Shown here in pieces: positions 8,327 to 17,377 of a stretch of DNA of 64,000 bases. A model generated the notes under the pieces. That model ran no database searches and had not been told where the DNA came from. It was given only the letters and a program-made list of their open reading frames with translations. The translations under genes were made by a program, and so were the position numbers. This DNA comes from Desulfobacca sp. GTDB taxonomy: Bacteria; Desulfobacterota; Desulfobaccia; Desulfobaccales; Desulfobaccaceae. Positions within the stretch are counted from its first letter, which is position 1, and each line of letters opens with the position of its first letter. Where the stretch lies: positions 1 through 64,000 of the forward strand of contig DYEV01000016.1 of the NCBI GenBank assembly GCA_020725545.1. Direction: 5' to 3'.

Positions 8327-9712
8327 ATGAGCAAGGCCATGAAATCTATCCGCGATAACTGCGGCATTTTTGCCGTCTATGGCCAGGCGCCCTGTGCCTT
8401 CACCATCTATCAGGGCATTGATTTCTTGCAGCACCGGGGCCAGCAATATTGCGGCATCGCCACCTATGACGGCGGGGTGCGCCAGATTACGCATCACGGC
8501 AAGGTCATCAACCAGTTCACCGACCAGGATCTGGAGAACCTGCCCGGCACCTGGGGCATCGGCCATGTGAGCCTGCGGGAGCGCCAGCCGGTGAAATGGC
8601 AGTCCCTGCAGGGGGAGATCGCGGTGGCCTTCAGCGGCAACATCATCAACGATCAAGAACTAAAGCAGGAGATGATGCACCGGGGCAAGGCCTTCTGGCG
8701 GGGCTATAATGTGGAATTGATCTCCAAGATTATTCTGGAGGCCTCTGACACCGTCAGCGGCATTGCCGACCTGGCCGCCAAGATCCGGGGGGCCTACTCC
8801 CTGGTGGTCCTGACCCGGGAGGGCATCTATGCAGCCCGGGACGTGTACGGCTTCCGCCCCCTGATCTTGGGCCAAGGGCCGGGGCAATGGGTGGTCAGTT
8901 CCGAATCCCGGGCCCTGCAGAACCTGGATCTGGAGATCGTCCGGGATGTGCAGCCCGGGGAAATTGTCCTGGTGAACGGTTCCGGCTTCACCACCGTCCG
9001 GCAGCTGCCGTCACCCCGCCGGGCCCACTGCGCCTTTGAATGGGCCTACACCGCCAGCATCGACTCCATCATTGACGGCCTGCCGGTCCTGGCGGCCCGC
9101 CAGCATCTGGGCGCGGCCCTGGCCCAACGGGACCAGGCAGACGGGGGCCTGGAGGCCGATCTAGTGGCGCCGGTGCCCATGTCCGGCATCGGCCACGCCC
9201 TGGGCTACCATCTCCACTCCCGCCTGCCCTATCAGGAGGTCTTTCTCTACAACCGCTACGCCGACCGCAGCTATACCCAGGCCAACCAGATCGCCCGGGA
9301 AAAGATGGCCAAACGCAAGCTTTCCGTCCTGCACTATGCGGTCAAGGGCAAGAGCATCGTCCTGTGCGACGACTCCATCGTCCGGGGCACCCAGATCTTG
9401 AACAAGGTCGATGATCTGAAAAAGGCCGGGGCCAAAGCCGTGCACGTCCGGGTGGCCTGCCCGCCCTTGATGTACCCCTGTGATTTTGGCATCTCCACCC
9501 GCACCTACGAAGAACTCATGGCCCGGAAATACCTCTATCAGGGCGATATCGACTCGTTGGCCGCCCTGCGGCAGCTGGAAGCCTGGGTGGCGGCCCAGAT
9601 CGGCGCGGATTCCGTCAAATACAACAGTATGGATCACTTTGTGAACGCCTTGGGCCTGCCCCGCACGGACCTCTGCCTAAAATGCTGGGACGGCCACCGG
9701 CCGCAGGAGTAG
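8327..9712 (+). CDS. purF: Amidophosphoribosyltransferase, iron-sulfur type
   Basis: This 461-residue enzyme catalyses the first committed step of purine synthesis: it hydrolyses glutamine and transfers the ammonia to PRPP. The N-terminal nucleophile is Cys12 in 'DNCGIFAVYG', so an 11-residue propeptide would be removed. The PRPP-binding loop is 'VLCDDSIVRGTQ'. Four cysteines match the [4Fe-4S] ligands of the Bacillus-type enzyme: one in 'RRAHCAFEW', one in 'YPCDFGI', and the pair in 'CLKCWDG'. This suggests an oxygen-sensitive, cluster-containing enzyme, consistent with an anaerobe. The 203-base gap before it holds small hairpins (for example CCCAAG/CTTGGG at 8242-8258) but no convincing terminator. 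Confidence 0.93.
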   Translation: MSKAMKSIRDNCGIFAVYGQAPCAFTIYQGIDFLQHRGQQYCGIATYDGGVRQITHHGKVINQFTDQDLENLPGTWGIGHVSLRERQPVKWQSLQGEIAVAFSGNIINDQELKQEMMHRGKAFWRGYNVELISKIILEASDTVSGIADLAAKIRGAYSLVVLTREGIYAARDVYGFRPLILGQGPGQWVVSSESRALQNLDLEIVRDVQPGEIVLVNGSGFTTVRQLPSPRRAHCAFEWAYTASIDSIIDGLPVLAARQHLGAALAQRDQADGGLEADLVAPVPMSGIGHALGYHLHSRLPYQEVFLYNRYADRSYTQANQIAREKMAKRKLSVLHYAVKGKSIVLCDDSIVRGTQILNKVDDLKKAGAKAVHVRVACPPLMYPCDFGISTRTYEELMARKYLYQGDIDSLAALRQLEAWVAAQIGADSVKYNSMDHFVNALGLPRTDLCLKCWDGHRPQE

Positions 9713-9735
9713 GTAAGAGGGAAGAGGAAAGAGGA

Positions 9736-10767
9736 ATGTCCCAGCCGATCTTAGAGCGTCACCTGAAGAAGGGTACTGTCCAGCCCGTCTATCTGTGCTA
9801 CGGCGAGGAGGAGTTCCTCATCCGGCGGGCCCTGGCGCGGTTGGCGGGCTGGCTGGCGCAGCGCGATGAGCTGGCGGCCAAACTCTTCCTGGACGCGGCT
9901 GAAACCCCGCTGGCCGATGCTCTGAACACCGCCCGTTCGCCCCAGCTCTGGGGCGGGCGGCAATTCGTGGTCCTCTGGGGGGTGGAACGCTATAAGGCCA
10001 AGGACTTGACCCCGCTGGCCAACTATCTGGACGCGCCTTCCACGTGGACCTGTCTGGTTTTGGTGGGCGTAGGGCTCAAGGCCAAAGAGGTGCAGGCCTC
10101 CGACCTCTGGCGGCGTCTCCTGGACCAGGAGGCGGCCTTGGCCTTTCCCCGCCTGCGGGAGGGGGAAGTGCTGAAATGGCTGGAACAGGAGGCGAAGCAG
10201 CAGGGGAAAACTTTGGGGCCGGGCGCGGCCCGGGTGTTGGTGGAGACGGTGGGGCCCAACTTGGCGGACCTGGCCCAGGAACTGGAAAAACTGATCCTCT
10301 CGACCGGCGCCGAGCTCCTTATTACTGCCGCGACGGCCCAAAAAATGGTCAGCCACAGCCGGGTGCATACGATTTTTGAGCTGGTGGAGTCCTTGGGCCA
10401 GAGCGGGCCCGAGCGGGGCCTTAAGGTCCTGTACCGGCTCATGGAACTGGGGGAGCCGGCCAGCGTCATTGTGGTGATGTTGGCCCGGCAGATCCGCCTG
10501 TTGCTGCGCACCCGAGAGGCCTTAGCCCAGCGGTTGGATGCTGCGGCTTTGGCCAAGGACCTGGGGGTGCCTTCTTTTGTGGCCGAAAAACTCCAGCGCC
10601 AGGCAGCCCAGTTTTCTTCGGACCAGCTCCAGCAGCAACTGCTCCGCCTGCAGGAAGTGGATCAGCAGATCAAGACCGGCATGGCCGCCCCCCACCTACT
10701 GCTGGAAAAGGTGGTGATGGAATTGTGCCGGCGGTCGGCCCTCAGGACTGGGCCAGCAGGGCATTGA
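9736..10767 (+). CDS. holA: DNA polymerase III subunit delta
   Basis: This is the delta subunit of the clamp loader, 343 residues, which opens the beta sliding clamp during replication. It shows the start typical of the family ('VYLCYGEEEFLIRRAL'), an AAA+-like fold without an active P-loop, and the C-terminal helical collar region ('LGVPSFVAEKLQRQA'). ATG 9736 was chosen because it directly follows the purine-rich 'GAGGAAAGAGGA', while the in-frame codons further upstream overlap purF. It lies 23 bases after purF and is probably in the same transcript. Its 3' end overlaps the convergent rpsT gene by 26 bases. Confidence 0.9.
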   Translation: MSQPILERHLKKGTVQPVYLCYGEEEFLIRRALARLAGWLAQRDELAAKLFLDAAETPLADALNTARSPQLWGGRQFVVLWGVERYKAKDLTPLANYLDAPSTWTCLVLVGVGLKAKEVQASDLWRRLLDQEAALAFPRLREGEVLKWLEQEAKQQGKTLGPGAARVLVETVGPNLADLAQELEKLILSTGAELLITAATAQKMVSHSRVHTIFELVESLGQSGPERGLKVLYRLMELGEPASVIVVMLARQIRLLLRTREALAQRLDAAALAKDLGVPSFVAEKLQRQAAQFSSDQLQQQLLRLQEVDQQIKTGMAAPHLLLEKVVMELCRRSALRTGPAGH

Positions 10768-11014
10768 CCCGGCGGGTCAGGCGGGAGATCTTCCGGGCCG
10801 CGGTCTTCCAATGCAGGGTGCCTTTGGCAGCCACCCGTTGGATGATCGGCACGGCCTGCTGCAAGGCGGCTTGGGCCTGTTCCGGCTGATTCTGGGCCAC
10901 GGCCAGCCGCACCCCTTTGACCATCTTCTTTACTCTGGTTTTGCGACTCATATTGCGGACCCGGCGGACCTTGCTCTGCCGGTCCCGTTTCATCACTGAA
11001 GGATGTTTTGCCAA
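10742..11014 (-). CDS. rpsT: 30S ribosomal protein S20
   Basis: S20 is a small basic helical protein that binds 16S rRNA in the 30S body. The 90 residues begin 'MAKHPSVMKRDRQSKVRR' and continue with the typical Lys/Arg-rich helices and an Ala-rich C-terminal helix. The start codon is TTG at 11014, supported by a preceding 'GGGAGGG' and by the conserved MA(K/N)H start of the family; S20 genes often use non-ATG starts linked to autoregulation. A promoter lies 57 bases upstream. The last 26 bases overlap the end of holA on the opposite strand. Confidence 0.96.
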   Translation of the reverse strand: MAKHPSVMKRDRQSKVRRVRNMSRKTRVKKMVKGVRLAVAQNQPEQAQAALQQAVPIIQRVAAKGTLHWKTAARKISRLTRRVNALLAQS

Positions 11015-11070
11015 CGTCTTTCCCTCCCTAATCGTCTCAATAACAACCTGCCGACGGAAAATAAAAATAT

Positions 11071-11099
11071 AATATCGACTATTTTAAGCCAGATGTCAA
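11071..11099 (-). promoter_or_regulatory. Promoter for rpsT
   Basis: On the minus strand TTGACA (complement of 11094-11099) and GATATT (complement of 11071-11076) are 17 bases apart. The -35 is perfect and the -10 matches the consensus in four of six positions. It would give a leader of about 50 bases ahead of the TTG start codon. Confidence 0.55.
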
Positions 11100-11160
11100 G
11101 ATACGGGATGGCGAAAATCCGGCCGCAGCCCCTGCACCCTTCCCCCCATCTTCCCAAATA

Positions 11161-11200
11161 GCCAAGGCCTCCAGAGACGAGTGGCTCTGAAGGCCTTGGC
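11161..11200 (-). terminator. Hairpin downstream of fhs
   Basis: GCCAAGGCCT at 11161-11170 pairs perfectly with AGGCCTTGGC at 11191-11200. Inside it, after one mismatch, five more pairs form around an 8-base loop. It lies 41 bases beyond the fhs stop codon. Only a weak T stretch follows on the minus strand, so it may act as a 3'-end stabiliser as well as a terminator. Confidence 0.55.
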
Positions 11201-11241
11201 CGGCTCCAAACCCGGGGGGGCCTGGAATCTAGGGTTATTGG

Positions 11242-13026
11242 TTAGAACAGACCCATGACTTTACCGGTCTTGACATCCACGTCGATGCGGCGGTAGGCCG
11301 GATCGGAGGCGGTACCGGGCATCAGGGAGATGGCGCCGCAGACCGGGCAGATGAATTTGGCGCCGCTGTAGACCAAGAAGTCCCGCACCGGCAGCCGCCA
11401 GCCTTTGGGCACACCCTTCTTGGTGGGGTCGGCACTCAGGGACAGGTGGGTCTTCACCATCATGGTGGCGTATTCGTTGTACTTGGGATCGGCCTCGAAA
11501 CGGGCGGCTTTGGCCGCGGCTTCGGGCAGGAAGTCGACGCCGTCGGCGCCGTAAACTTCTTTGGCGATCACTTCCACCCGCTTGCGCAGGGGCATGTCAT
11601 TGGGATAGAGCAGGCGGAATTCGTTCTTCTCTTTGCAGGCATCGATGACCGCATCGGCGAATTCCAGGGCGCCTTCGCCGCCGAATTGCCAATGTTTGGA
11701 TACGGCCACCCGGGCGCCTTCGGCCTCGCAGACCCGACGGATGAGGGCATGTTCCTCATCGGAGTCGAAATGGAAGGCGTTGATGCAGACCACCGGGTTG
11801 ATGCCGGCTTTTTTGATGGTGCGGATGTGATGCACGGCATTCTGGACGCCGTCTTCCAGCCAGGCCATGGTTTCTTTGGAAGCCGAGAAGTATTCCTTCG
11901 GCACGGGTTTGCCCGGCGGGCAGGGCAGGGCGCCGGCGTTGACGCCGTGGTGCTTGAGGCCGCGCACCGTCGTGGTGAGCACGGCCACATGGGGTTTCAG
12001 ACCGCTGAAACGGCATTTGACGTTCCAGAACTTCTCAAAGCCGATGTCAGCGCCGAAGCCGGACTCGGTGACGTGGTAATCAAAGAGTTTCAAGCCGATC
12101 TGATCAGCAATGATGGAGGACTGCCCCACGGCGATGTTGGCGAAGGGACCGGCGTGAATGAGCACGGGCTGTTTTTCCACACTCTGCATGAGGGTGGGGT
12201 TGATGGAGGGCACCATGAAGGCGGTCATGGCATTGCCCACTTCCAGGTCGCCGGTGGTGACCGGGTTGCCCTTCTTATCGTAGCAGACGGTGATGTTGTT
12301 CAGTTTTTCTTTCAGGTCGGCCAAGGAGGTAGTCACCGACAGGATGGCCATGACTTCCGAGGACACGGCGATGCCGAACTTGGAGGCCATCATGAAGCCG
12401 TCCATTTTGCCGCCGATACCGATGATGATGTTCCGCAGGGCCTGGGCGCAGAAGTCGATGATCCAGCCCATTTCAAAATTCTTCGGATCCATATCCAGGC
12501 GCCGCAGATTCCGTTTGGCCAACTGTTCGTCGGTATAGTTAAACTCATGCTGCAGCCGGGAAGTGGCCGCCACCATGGCCAGGTTGTGGGCATTCATGAT
12601 GTTGTTGATGTCACCGGTCAGCCCCAGGGAGAACTCGGTCATGGGGATCAGCAGGGAAATACCGCCGCCGGCTGCGGTGCCTTTGATGTTCATGGTGGGG
12701 CCGCCGGACGGCTGCCGCAGGGCGCCGCCCACATTCACACCCCGTTTGCCCAAGCCTTCGATAAGGCCCAAGGAGGTGGTGGATTTGCCTTCGCCCAGAG
12801 GGGTGGGGGTGATGGCGGTAACGTCGATGTAATAGCCGTCAGGCTTGTCTTTAAGACGTTCCAGGCACTTCAGGTAGTCGATGCGGCCGATCTTCTGGCC
12901 GTAGGGGATGCGCTCGTCTCTGGGGATACCCAACTGGTCGCACATACCATCGAAGGGGATCATCTCCGCTTCGGCAATTTCAGCAATCTGCCAGTCCTTC
13001 ATTTTTACCGGATCATACTTCGCCAT
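11242..13026 (-). CDS. fhs: Formate-tetrahydrofolate ligase
   Basis: This 594-residue cytoplasmic enzyme condenses formate, ATP and tetrahydrofolate to 10-formyl-THF, the first folate step of the methyl branch of the Wood-Ljungdahl pathway; in acetate oxidisers it can run in reverse. The N10-formyl-THF synthetase signature is clear: P-loop '[16 protein letters not shown]', then '[17 protein letters not shown]'. The far C-terminus carries '[12 protein letters not shown]', a CxxC element. The start is fixed by a strong 'GAGGAGGAAA' binding site. It is transcribed away from cooS, the other C1-pathway enzyme, with 870 bases between the two start codons. Confidence 0.97.
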   Translation of the reverse strand: MAKYDPVKMKDWQIAEIAEAEMIPFDGMCDQLGIPRDERIPYGQKIGRIDYLKCLERLKDKPDGYYIDVTAITPTPLGEGKSTTSLGLIEGLGKRGVNVGGALRQPSGGPTMNIKGTAAGGGISLLIPMTEFSLGLTGDINNIMNAHNLAMVAATSRLQHEFNYTDEQLAKRNLRRLDMDPKNFEMGWIIDFCAQALRNIIIGIGGKMDGFMMASKFGIAVSSEVMAILSVTTSLADLKEKLNNITVCYDKKGNPVTTGDLEVGNAMTAFMVPSINPTLMQSVEKQPVLIHAGPFANIAVGQSSIIADQIGLKLFDYHVTESGFGADIGFEKFWNVKCRFSGLKPHVAVLTTTVRGLKHHGVNAGALPCPPGKPVPKEYFSASKETMAWLEDGVQNAVHHIRTIKKAGINPVVCINAFHFDSDEEHALIRRVCEAEGARVAVSKHWQFGGEGALEFADAVIDACKEKNEFRLLYPNDMPLRKRVEVIAKEVYGADGVDFLPEAAAKAARFEADPKYNEYATMMVKTHLSLSADPTKKGVPKGWRLPVRDFLVYSGAKFICPVCGAISLMPGTASDPAYRRIDVDVKTGKVMGLF

Positions 13027-13137
13027 ACATTTCCTCCTCGATTATGTTTTCACCTAAATTTCCTGGGTTTTTCAACCCCTGCGGGGTGGGGCCATCCGGC
13101 CGCCGAGACTTCATGCCTTTTTTCACATTGACTCCCT

Positions 13138-13166
13138 CTTATAAAGGGAAAAAAGGTTTTTGTCAA
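13138..13166 (-). promoter_or_regulatory. Promoter for fhs
   Basis: On the minus strand TTGACA (complement of 13161-13166) and TATAAG (complement of 13138-13143) are 17 bases apart, a near-consensus sigma-70-type promoter. The transcript would have a leader of about 105 bases containing a CCCC/GGGG hairpin before the fhs binding site. Confidence 0.65.
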
Positions 13167-13464
13167 CTGTTATTTCATTGCTCAAACGCTTTTCAGATGC
13201 GTTTTTTTGAGGCTGCCGAAGCCTGGGCCGTTGTGAACCGAAGATATTATATGTGAAGAACTGATCAAGGATCTGGTCAGAATTAAAGGGTTGAGAGGAG
13301 AGAATATTTTTTTTATTTGACAGGGTTGTTAGCAAAGGCTTAAATGTACTGGCAAAGGGCGACTGACGCTGGCTGTGGACCAGGGAGGGCATCCCTCAGA
13401 CCCCGGACGGCGCCACCATTGCACCTGACTGCGGCGACAGGCAGCCCCCTATTTTCTAACAGAC

Positions 13465-13602
13465 TGTTGAAAAAACCCGGCAGTCTCTTTAGGTGGGAGA
13501 AAATCCCTGCGCTAGCCTTTTGGCGTAACCAAAAGGCCGCGTTGGGGGAGGGGCCAGGGGCCTCTACCCCTGCCCTCTCCTAGCCAAGCACTTTTTCAAC
13601 AA
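13465..13602. repeat. Possible small inverted-repeat element
   Basis: TGTTGAAAAA (13465-13474) and its exact complement TTTTTCAACA (13592-13601) bound about 138 bases. Inside are a perfect 9-bp hairpin (GCCTTTTGG at 13515-13523 with CCAAAAGGC at 13529-13537) and a CAGGGG/CCCCTG hairpin. The layout resembles a miniature non-coding mobile element, but no second copy was found in the window. Confidence 0.35.
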
Positions 13603-13665
13603 CTTCATGGACCAGGCCGGTGCCTTAGACCAACTAGAGGTTGTTGGCAAACCTCTGTTCCTCTT

Positions 13666-13734
13666 GTCATCCTGAACAAAGGGAAGGCTCTCTATATCTG
13701 GAAAGACAAGATGCTTCGCGGCGCGCAACATGAC
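13666..13734. repeat. Degenerate REP-like repeat
   Basis: The stretch starts 'GTCATCCTGAACAAAGG' and ends 'GCGCGCAACATGAC', the two halves of the dispersed 'TCATTCTGA...GAAG' type palindrome that also appears at 21800-21861 and inside the 128-bp elements at 22078 and 63581. It is more diverged than those. Confidence 0.4.
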
Positions 13735-13896
13735 CTGCAATAGTCTTTTAGGGTTTTCCACAGCTTCTCGGCACAGACGCCGTCTGCCATCCTGATCCCG
13801 GCGCTGGCTGACGGGATTTCCTGATACGTCGCATTAGATACATTCCCTGGGAGCATGGCGAACCGTGCCCCAGCCGCATGTGGGAGGACTAACGTT

Positions 13897-15786
13897 ATGG
13901 CGGACCATACCGATCCCAAGCAGCAATGTTCCGTACACCCCGATACCCTGGCCATGGTCCAGCGGGCCCGCCAGGAAGGCATCGAAACGGTCTGGGACCG
14001 GGCCCAGGCCCAGGAACCGCAATGCGGCTTCTGTTCCCTGGGGCTCAGTTGCCGCAACTGCGTCATGGGTCCCTGCCGGCTGGACCCCTTTGGCGAGGGG
14101 CCGCAGCAGGGTATCTGCGGCGCCGACGCCGACATCATCGTCGCCCGCAACCTGGCCCGCATGATCGCGGCCGGGGCCGCGTCCCATTCGGACCACGGCC
14201 GTGACTTGGTGGAAACCCTGCTGGCCGTGGCCGAAGGCCTGGCTCCGGGGTACCAGCTCACCGATCTGGCCAAACTGGACCGGATCGCCGCCGAATTCGG
14301 CATCGCCGCCGATCTGCCCCCCCAGGCCAAGGCCAAAGAGCTGGCCCTGGCCATGATGGCCGAATTCGGTATCCACAAAGGCCACCTCACCTTTGCCAAA
14401 CGTCTGCCCGCGGCTCGGCTGGACCTCTGGCAGAAGTTGAATATTGCCCCCCGGGGCATCGACCGGGAAGTGGTGGAGACCATGCACCGCACCCACATGG
14501 GCGTGGACAACGATGCGGTGAACATCCTCCTCCACGCCCTGCGCACCGCCCTGAGTGACGGCTGGGGCGGCTCCATGATCGCCACCGAAGTCTCCGACAT
14601 CCTCTTCGGCACACCCCAGCCGGTGGCCTCCCAGGTAAACCTGGGGGTTTTGAAAAAAGACCAGGTGAACATTGTCCTGCACGGCCACAACCCGTTGGTC
14701 TCCGAAATGATCTATCGGGCTTCCCACGATCCGGCCTTGATCGACCGGGCCAAGGCCCTGGGAGCTGGCGGCATCAATCTGGTAGGGTTGTGCTGCACCG
14801 GCAACGAAGTCCTGATGCGCAAAGGCATCCCCATGGCCGGCAACCACCTCCTCCAGGAGCTGGTCATCCTCACCGGCGCCGCCGAAGCCATGGTGGTGGA
14901 TTATCAGTGTATCATGCCGTCTGTGGGGCAGGTGGCTGCCTGCTATCACACCCATCTCATCACCACGTCGCCCAAGGCCAAGTTCCCCTTGGCCCAACAT
15001 CATGAGTTCACGCCGGAAAACGCCCTGGAAAAAGGCCGCGAGGTCGTCCGCCTGGCCGTGGAAAACTTTGCCCGGCGCCGTCCGGAGCGGGTCTTTATTC
15101 CGGTGGAGCCGGTCCAACAGGTGAGCGGCTTCTCGGTGGAGGCCATTTTGGGGGCCTTGGGCGGTACGCCGACGCCGCTGTTAGATGCCATCAAAGCCGG
15201 GCAGATCCGGGGGGCCGTCGGCGTGGTGGGCTGCAACAACCCGAAAATCTGCCAGGATCTGGGCCATACCACCATCACCCGCACCCTGATCGCCAGTGAT
15301 ATCCTGGTGTTGGACACGGGCTGCACCGCGGTGGCCAATGCCAAGGCCGGCTTCAAAGACCTGAGCGGCGCAGCCCTGGCCGGGCCGGGGCTGCAGGCCA
15401 TCTGCGAGGCCTTGAAGATCCCACCGGTTCTGCATATGGGCTCCTGCGTGGACAATACCCGCATCATCGCCCTGGCCGCGGCCTTGGCCAACGCCCTGGG
15501 CGTGGACGTGGACAAGCTGCCGATAGCCGCGGCGGCTCCGGAGTGGTATTCGGAAAAGGCCGCAGCCATCGCCGCCTATGCCGTGGCCAGCGGCATTTAT
15601 ACGGTCCTGGGGGTCACCCCGCCGGTCCTGGGCAGCAAAACCGTCACCGACCTGCTCCTCACCGGTCTGGAGGGAGTGGTGGGCGCCAAATTTGCGGTAG
15701 AACCAGATCCGGAAAAAGCCGCCGCGCTCCTGATCCGGCAGGTGGAAAGCAAGCGCCGGGGACTGGGGCTGGACAGTCGGCTCTAA
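13897..15786 (+). CDS. cooS: Anaerobic carbon monoxide dehydrogenase, catalytic subunit
   Basis: This 629-residue Ni-Fe-S enzyme interconverts CO and CO2 with low-potential electrons. The N-terminus has the D- and B-cluster cysteines ('CGFCSLGLSCRNC' followed by 'GPCRL' and 'GICGADAD'). C-cluster ligands and neighbours follow: 'LCCTGNE', 'DYQCIMPS', 'GCNNPK', 'DTGCTAV' and 'GSCVDNTR'. Length is normal for CooS/CdhA-type monofunctional enzymes. ATG 13897 is preceded by 'GGGAGG' at nine bases. No nickel-insertion gene (cooC), ferredoxin or acetyl-CoA synthase is adjacent, and the nearest C1 gene is the divergent fhs. It could supply electrons from CO or act in the carbonyl branch with partners encoded elsewhere. 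A strong terminator ends the gene. Confidence 0.97.
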   Translation: MADHTDPKQQCSVHPDTLAMVQRARQEGIETVWDRAQAQEPQCGFCSLGLSCRNCVMGPCRLDPFGEGPQQGICGADADIIVARNLARMIAAGAASHSDHGRDLVETLLAVAEGLAPGYQLTDLAKLDRIAAEFGIAADLPPQAKAKELALAMMAEFGIHKGHLTFAKRLPAARLDLWQKLNIAPRGIDREVVETMHRTHMGVDNDAVNILLHALRTALSDGWGGSMIATEVSDILFGTPQPVASQVNLGVLKKDQVNIVLHGHNPLVSEMIYRASHDPALIDRAKALGAGGINLVGLCCTGNEVLMRKGIPMAGNHLLQELVILTGAAEAMVVDYQCIMPSVGQVAACYHTHLITTSPKAKFPLAQHHEFTPENALEKGREVVRLAVENFARRRPERVFIPVEPVQQVSGFSVEAILGALGGTPTPLLDAIKAGQIRGAVGVVGCNNPKICQDLGHTTITRTLIASDILVLDTGCTAVANAKAGFKDLSGAALAGPGLQAICEALKIPPVLHMGSCVDNTRIIALAAALANALGVDVDKLPIAAAAPEWYSEKAAAIAAYAVASGIYTVLGVTPPVLGSKTVTDLLLTGLEGVVGAKFAVEPDPEKAAALLIRQVESKRRGLGLDSRL

Positions 15787-15870
15787 ATTGGAGGCCCTTA
15801 AACTGGTATTGGCATTGATCCGGGGATATTCACCGCATTAAACCTGGCCAGCCCCTGCTGGCTCTTAAAG

Positions 15871-15904
15871 CCGGCCCTGGCACCCGCCAGGACCGGTTTT
15901 TTTT
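15871..15904 (+). terminator. Intrinsic terminator of cooS
   Basis: CCGGCCCTGGC pairs with GCCAGGACCGG around a short loop, with one mismatch, and is followed at once by eight T. It lies 85 bases after the cooS stop codon. This is a textbook Rho-independent terminator. Confidence 0.88.
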
Positions 15905-16084
15905 GCCGCCGTGGCGCAGCGATCGGCGCGGCAAAGGATTGCTCGACAACATCTAAGTATTGCAAATAAAAAAGAAAGTTGGGTCGTGCGGCGCCGTCCT
16001 ACTGTTTGTACCTTTTTTCTTCTGGAAGATTGCCGGCCGTTCTTGTAAACTTTGTGCAAACCTCGACAAGGAGGGACAAGCAGC

Positions 16085-17377
16085 ATGAAAAGACTGGTGA
16101 TCCTGGGGCATGGCACCGGCGGCACCATCGTGGCCACCAAGATGCGGCAGCTGCTGCCGGAACGGGAGTGGGGGATCACGGTCATCGACCAGGACTGGCA
16201 GCACCACTACCAGCCCGGCTGGCTCTTCATCCCCTTCGGCATCTACACCAGGGAGGATTGTGTCAAACCCAAGACCAAATTTGTGCCGCCGGGAGTCAAT
16301 TTTGTCCTGGACGAGATCCAGGGTGTAGATCCGGAAAAAAAGCAGGTAAAGACCAGGCAATACACCTTCCCCTATGACTGGCTGGTCATCGCCACAGGCT
16401 GCCGGATCGTTCCCGAAGAGGTGGAGGGCATGGCCGGGGCTGGCTGGGGCAAGGAGATTCACAATTTTTATACCCTGGACGGCGCCCTGGCCCTGCGCGA
16501 AAAACTGAAGTATTTTGACAAAGGCCGGGTCGTGCTGAACATCGCCGAGCTGCCCTTTAAATGTCCGGTGGCGCCTTTGGAATTTGTCTTCATGGCCGAT
16601 TGGTTCTTCACGGTCAACGGTGTCCGTGAGAAGGTGGAGATCGAGTTGGTCACCCCCCTGCCCGGGGCCTTCACTAAACCCAAGGCCGCGGAAATTCTGG
16701 GGCAGATCTGTGAAGAGAAGAATATCCAGGTAACCACCAACTTTCAGCTTTCGGCGGTGGATCCGGAAAAACGGCTTATTACAGCCTATGACTGCCGGGA
16801 GGTGAACTATGACCTGTTGGTGGCCATTCCGCCGAACTTCGGGGCCAAATATATCCTGGACAGTGAGATGGGCGACCCCATGGGGTATATGGATACCGAT
16901 AACCACACCCTGAAGTCCAAGAAGTTTGACAACATCTATGTCATCGGTGATGCGGCCAACCTGCCTACCTCCAAGGCCGGTTCGGTGGCGCATTATGAAG
17001 CCGATGTCCTGACTGATAATCTCAAACGGGAGATTGATGGGCAGCCGCCGCGGCCGGCCTATGACGGCCATGCCACCTGTTATGTAGTCACCGGCTATGA
17101 GAAGGGGACGTTGCTGGATTTCAACTTCAAGATTGAGCCGCTGCCGGGCAAATTTCCCTTCCCCGGCCTGGGCCCCTTTGATCTTTTGGGGGTGAGTTTC
17201 ACCAATTACGTCGGCAAGATGATGTTCCGGTGGGTCTATTACAACCTGATGCTTAAAGGCAGCCACCTGCCCCTGGAGACCCAATTTGTCCTGGCCGGCA
17301 AGGTGCGAGGTATCCTCTCCCCTGATATTGAGCTGCCCTTACGGCAAAGGAGTCGGACATGCCCGGTGAAGACCTGA
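16085..17377 (+). CDS. sqr: Sulfide:quinone oxidoreductase-like flavoprotein
   Basis: This 430-residue FAD protein resembles sulfide:quinone oxidoreductases, which oxidise sulfide at the membrane and pass electrons to quinone. It begins with a Rossmann dinucleotide fold ('KRLVILGHGTGGTIVATKM') and has the second FAD motif 'DNIYVIGDAANLPTSKAG'. Redox-cysteine candidates are in 'ATGCRI', 'LPFKCPVAP' and 'HATCYVV'; the first two correspond to the usual pair. The C-terminal part contains an amphipathic segment ('FTNYVGKMMFRWVYYNLML') of the kind that anchors SQR to the membrane. ATG 16085 follows 'AAGGAGG'. The end overlaps the next gene by 19 bases, and the two form an operon. Whether sulfide is the true substrate is not settled by sequence. 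Confidence 0.85.
   Translation: MKRLVILGHGTGGTIVATKMRQLLPEREWGITVIDQDWQHHYQPGWLFIPFGIYTREDCVKPKTKFVPPGVNFVLDEIQGVDPEKKQVKTRQYTFPYDWLVIATGCRIVPEEVEGMAGAGWGKEIHNFYTLDGALALREKLKYFDKGRVVLNIAELPFKCPVAPLEFVFMADWFFTVNGVREKVEIELVTPLPGAFTKPKAAEILGQICEEKNIQVTTNFQLSAVDPEKRLITAYDCREVNYDLLVAIPPNFGAKYILDSEMGDPMGYMDTDNHTLKSKKFDNIYVIGDAANLPTSKAGSVAHYEADVLTDNLKREIDGQPPRPAYDGHATCYVVTGYEKGTLLDFNFKIEPLPGKFPFPGLGPFDLLGVSFTNYVGKMMFRWVYYNLMLKGSHLPLETQFVLAGKVRGILSPDIELPLRQRSRTCPVKT

Larger units (their letters stand above)
13027..13896. other. Divergent fhs-cooS intergenic region
   Basis: This long non-coding stretch holds the fhs promoter (13138-13166), a weaker rightward promoter-like pair (TTGACA at 13317-13322 and TAAATG at 13341-13346), an inverted-repeat-bounded element (13465-13602), a 7-bp hairpin at 13636-13656 and a degenerate REP-like sequence (13666-13734). 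The small open frames here show no recognisable protein features. Confidence 0.5.

Noticed and set aside
11446-13131. 561-residue open frame opposite fhs
   Set aside because: It is the antisense shadow of a clear fhs gene, with His/Gly-rich low-complexity translation and no domain; GC-rich codon use on the other strand explains the open frame.
13834-15117. 427-residue frame opposite cooS
   Set aside because: Antisense shadow of an intact cooS with no recognisable protein features.
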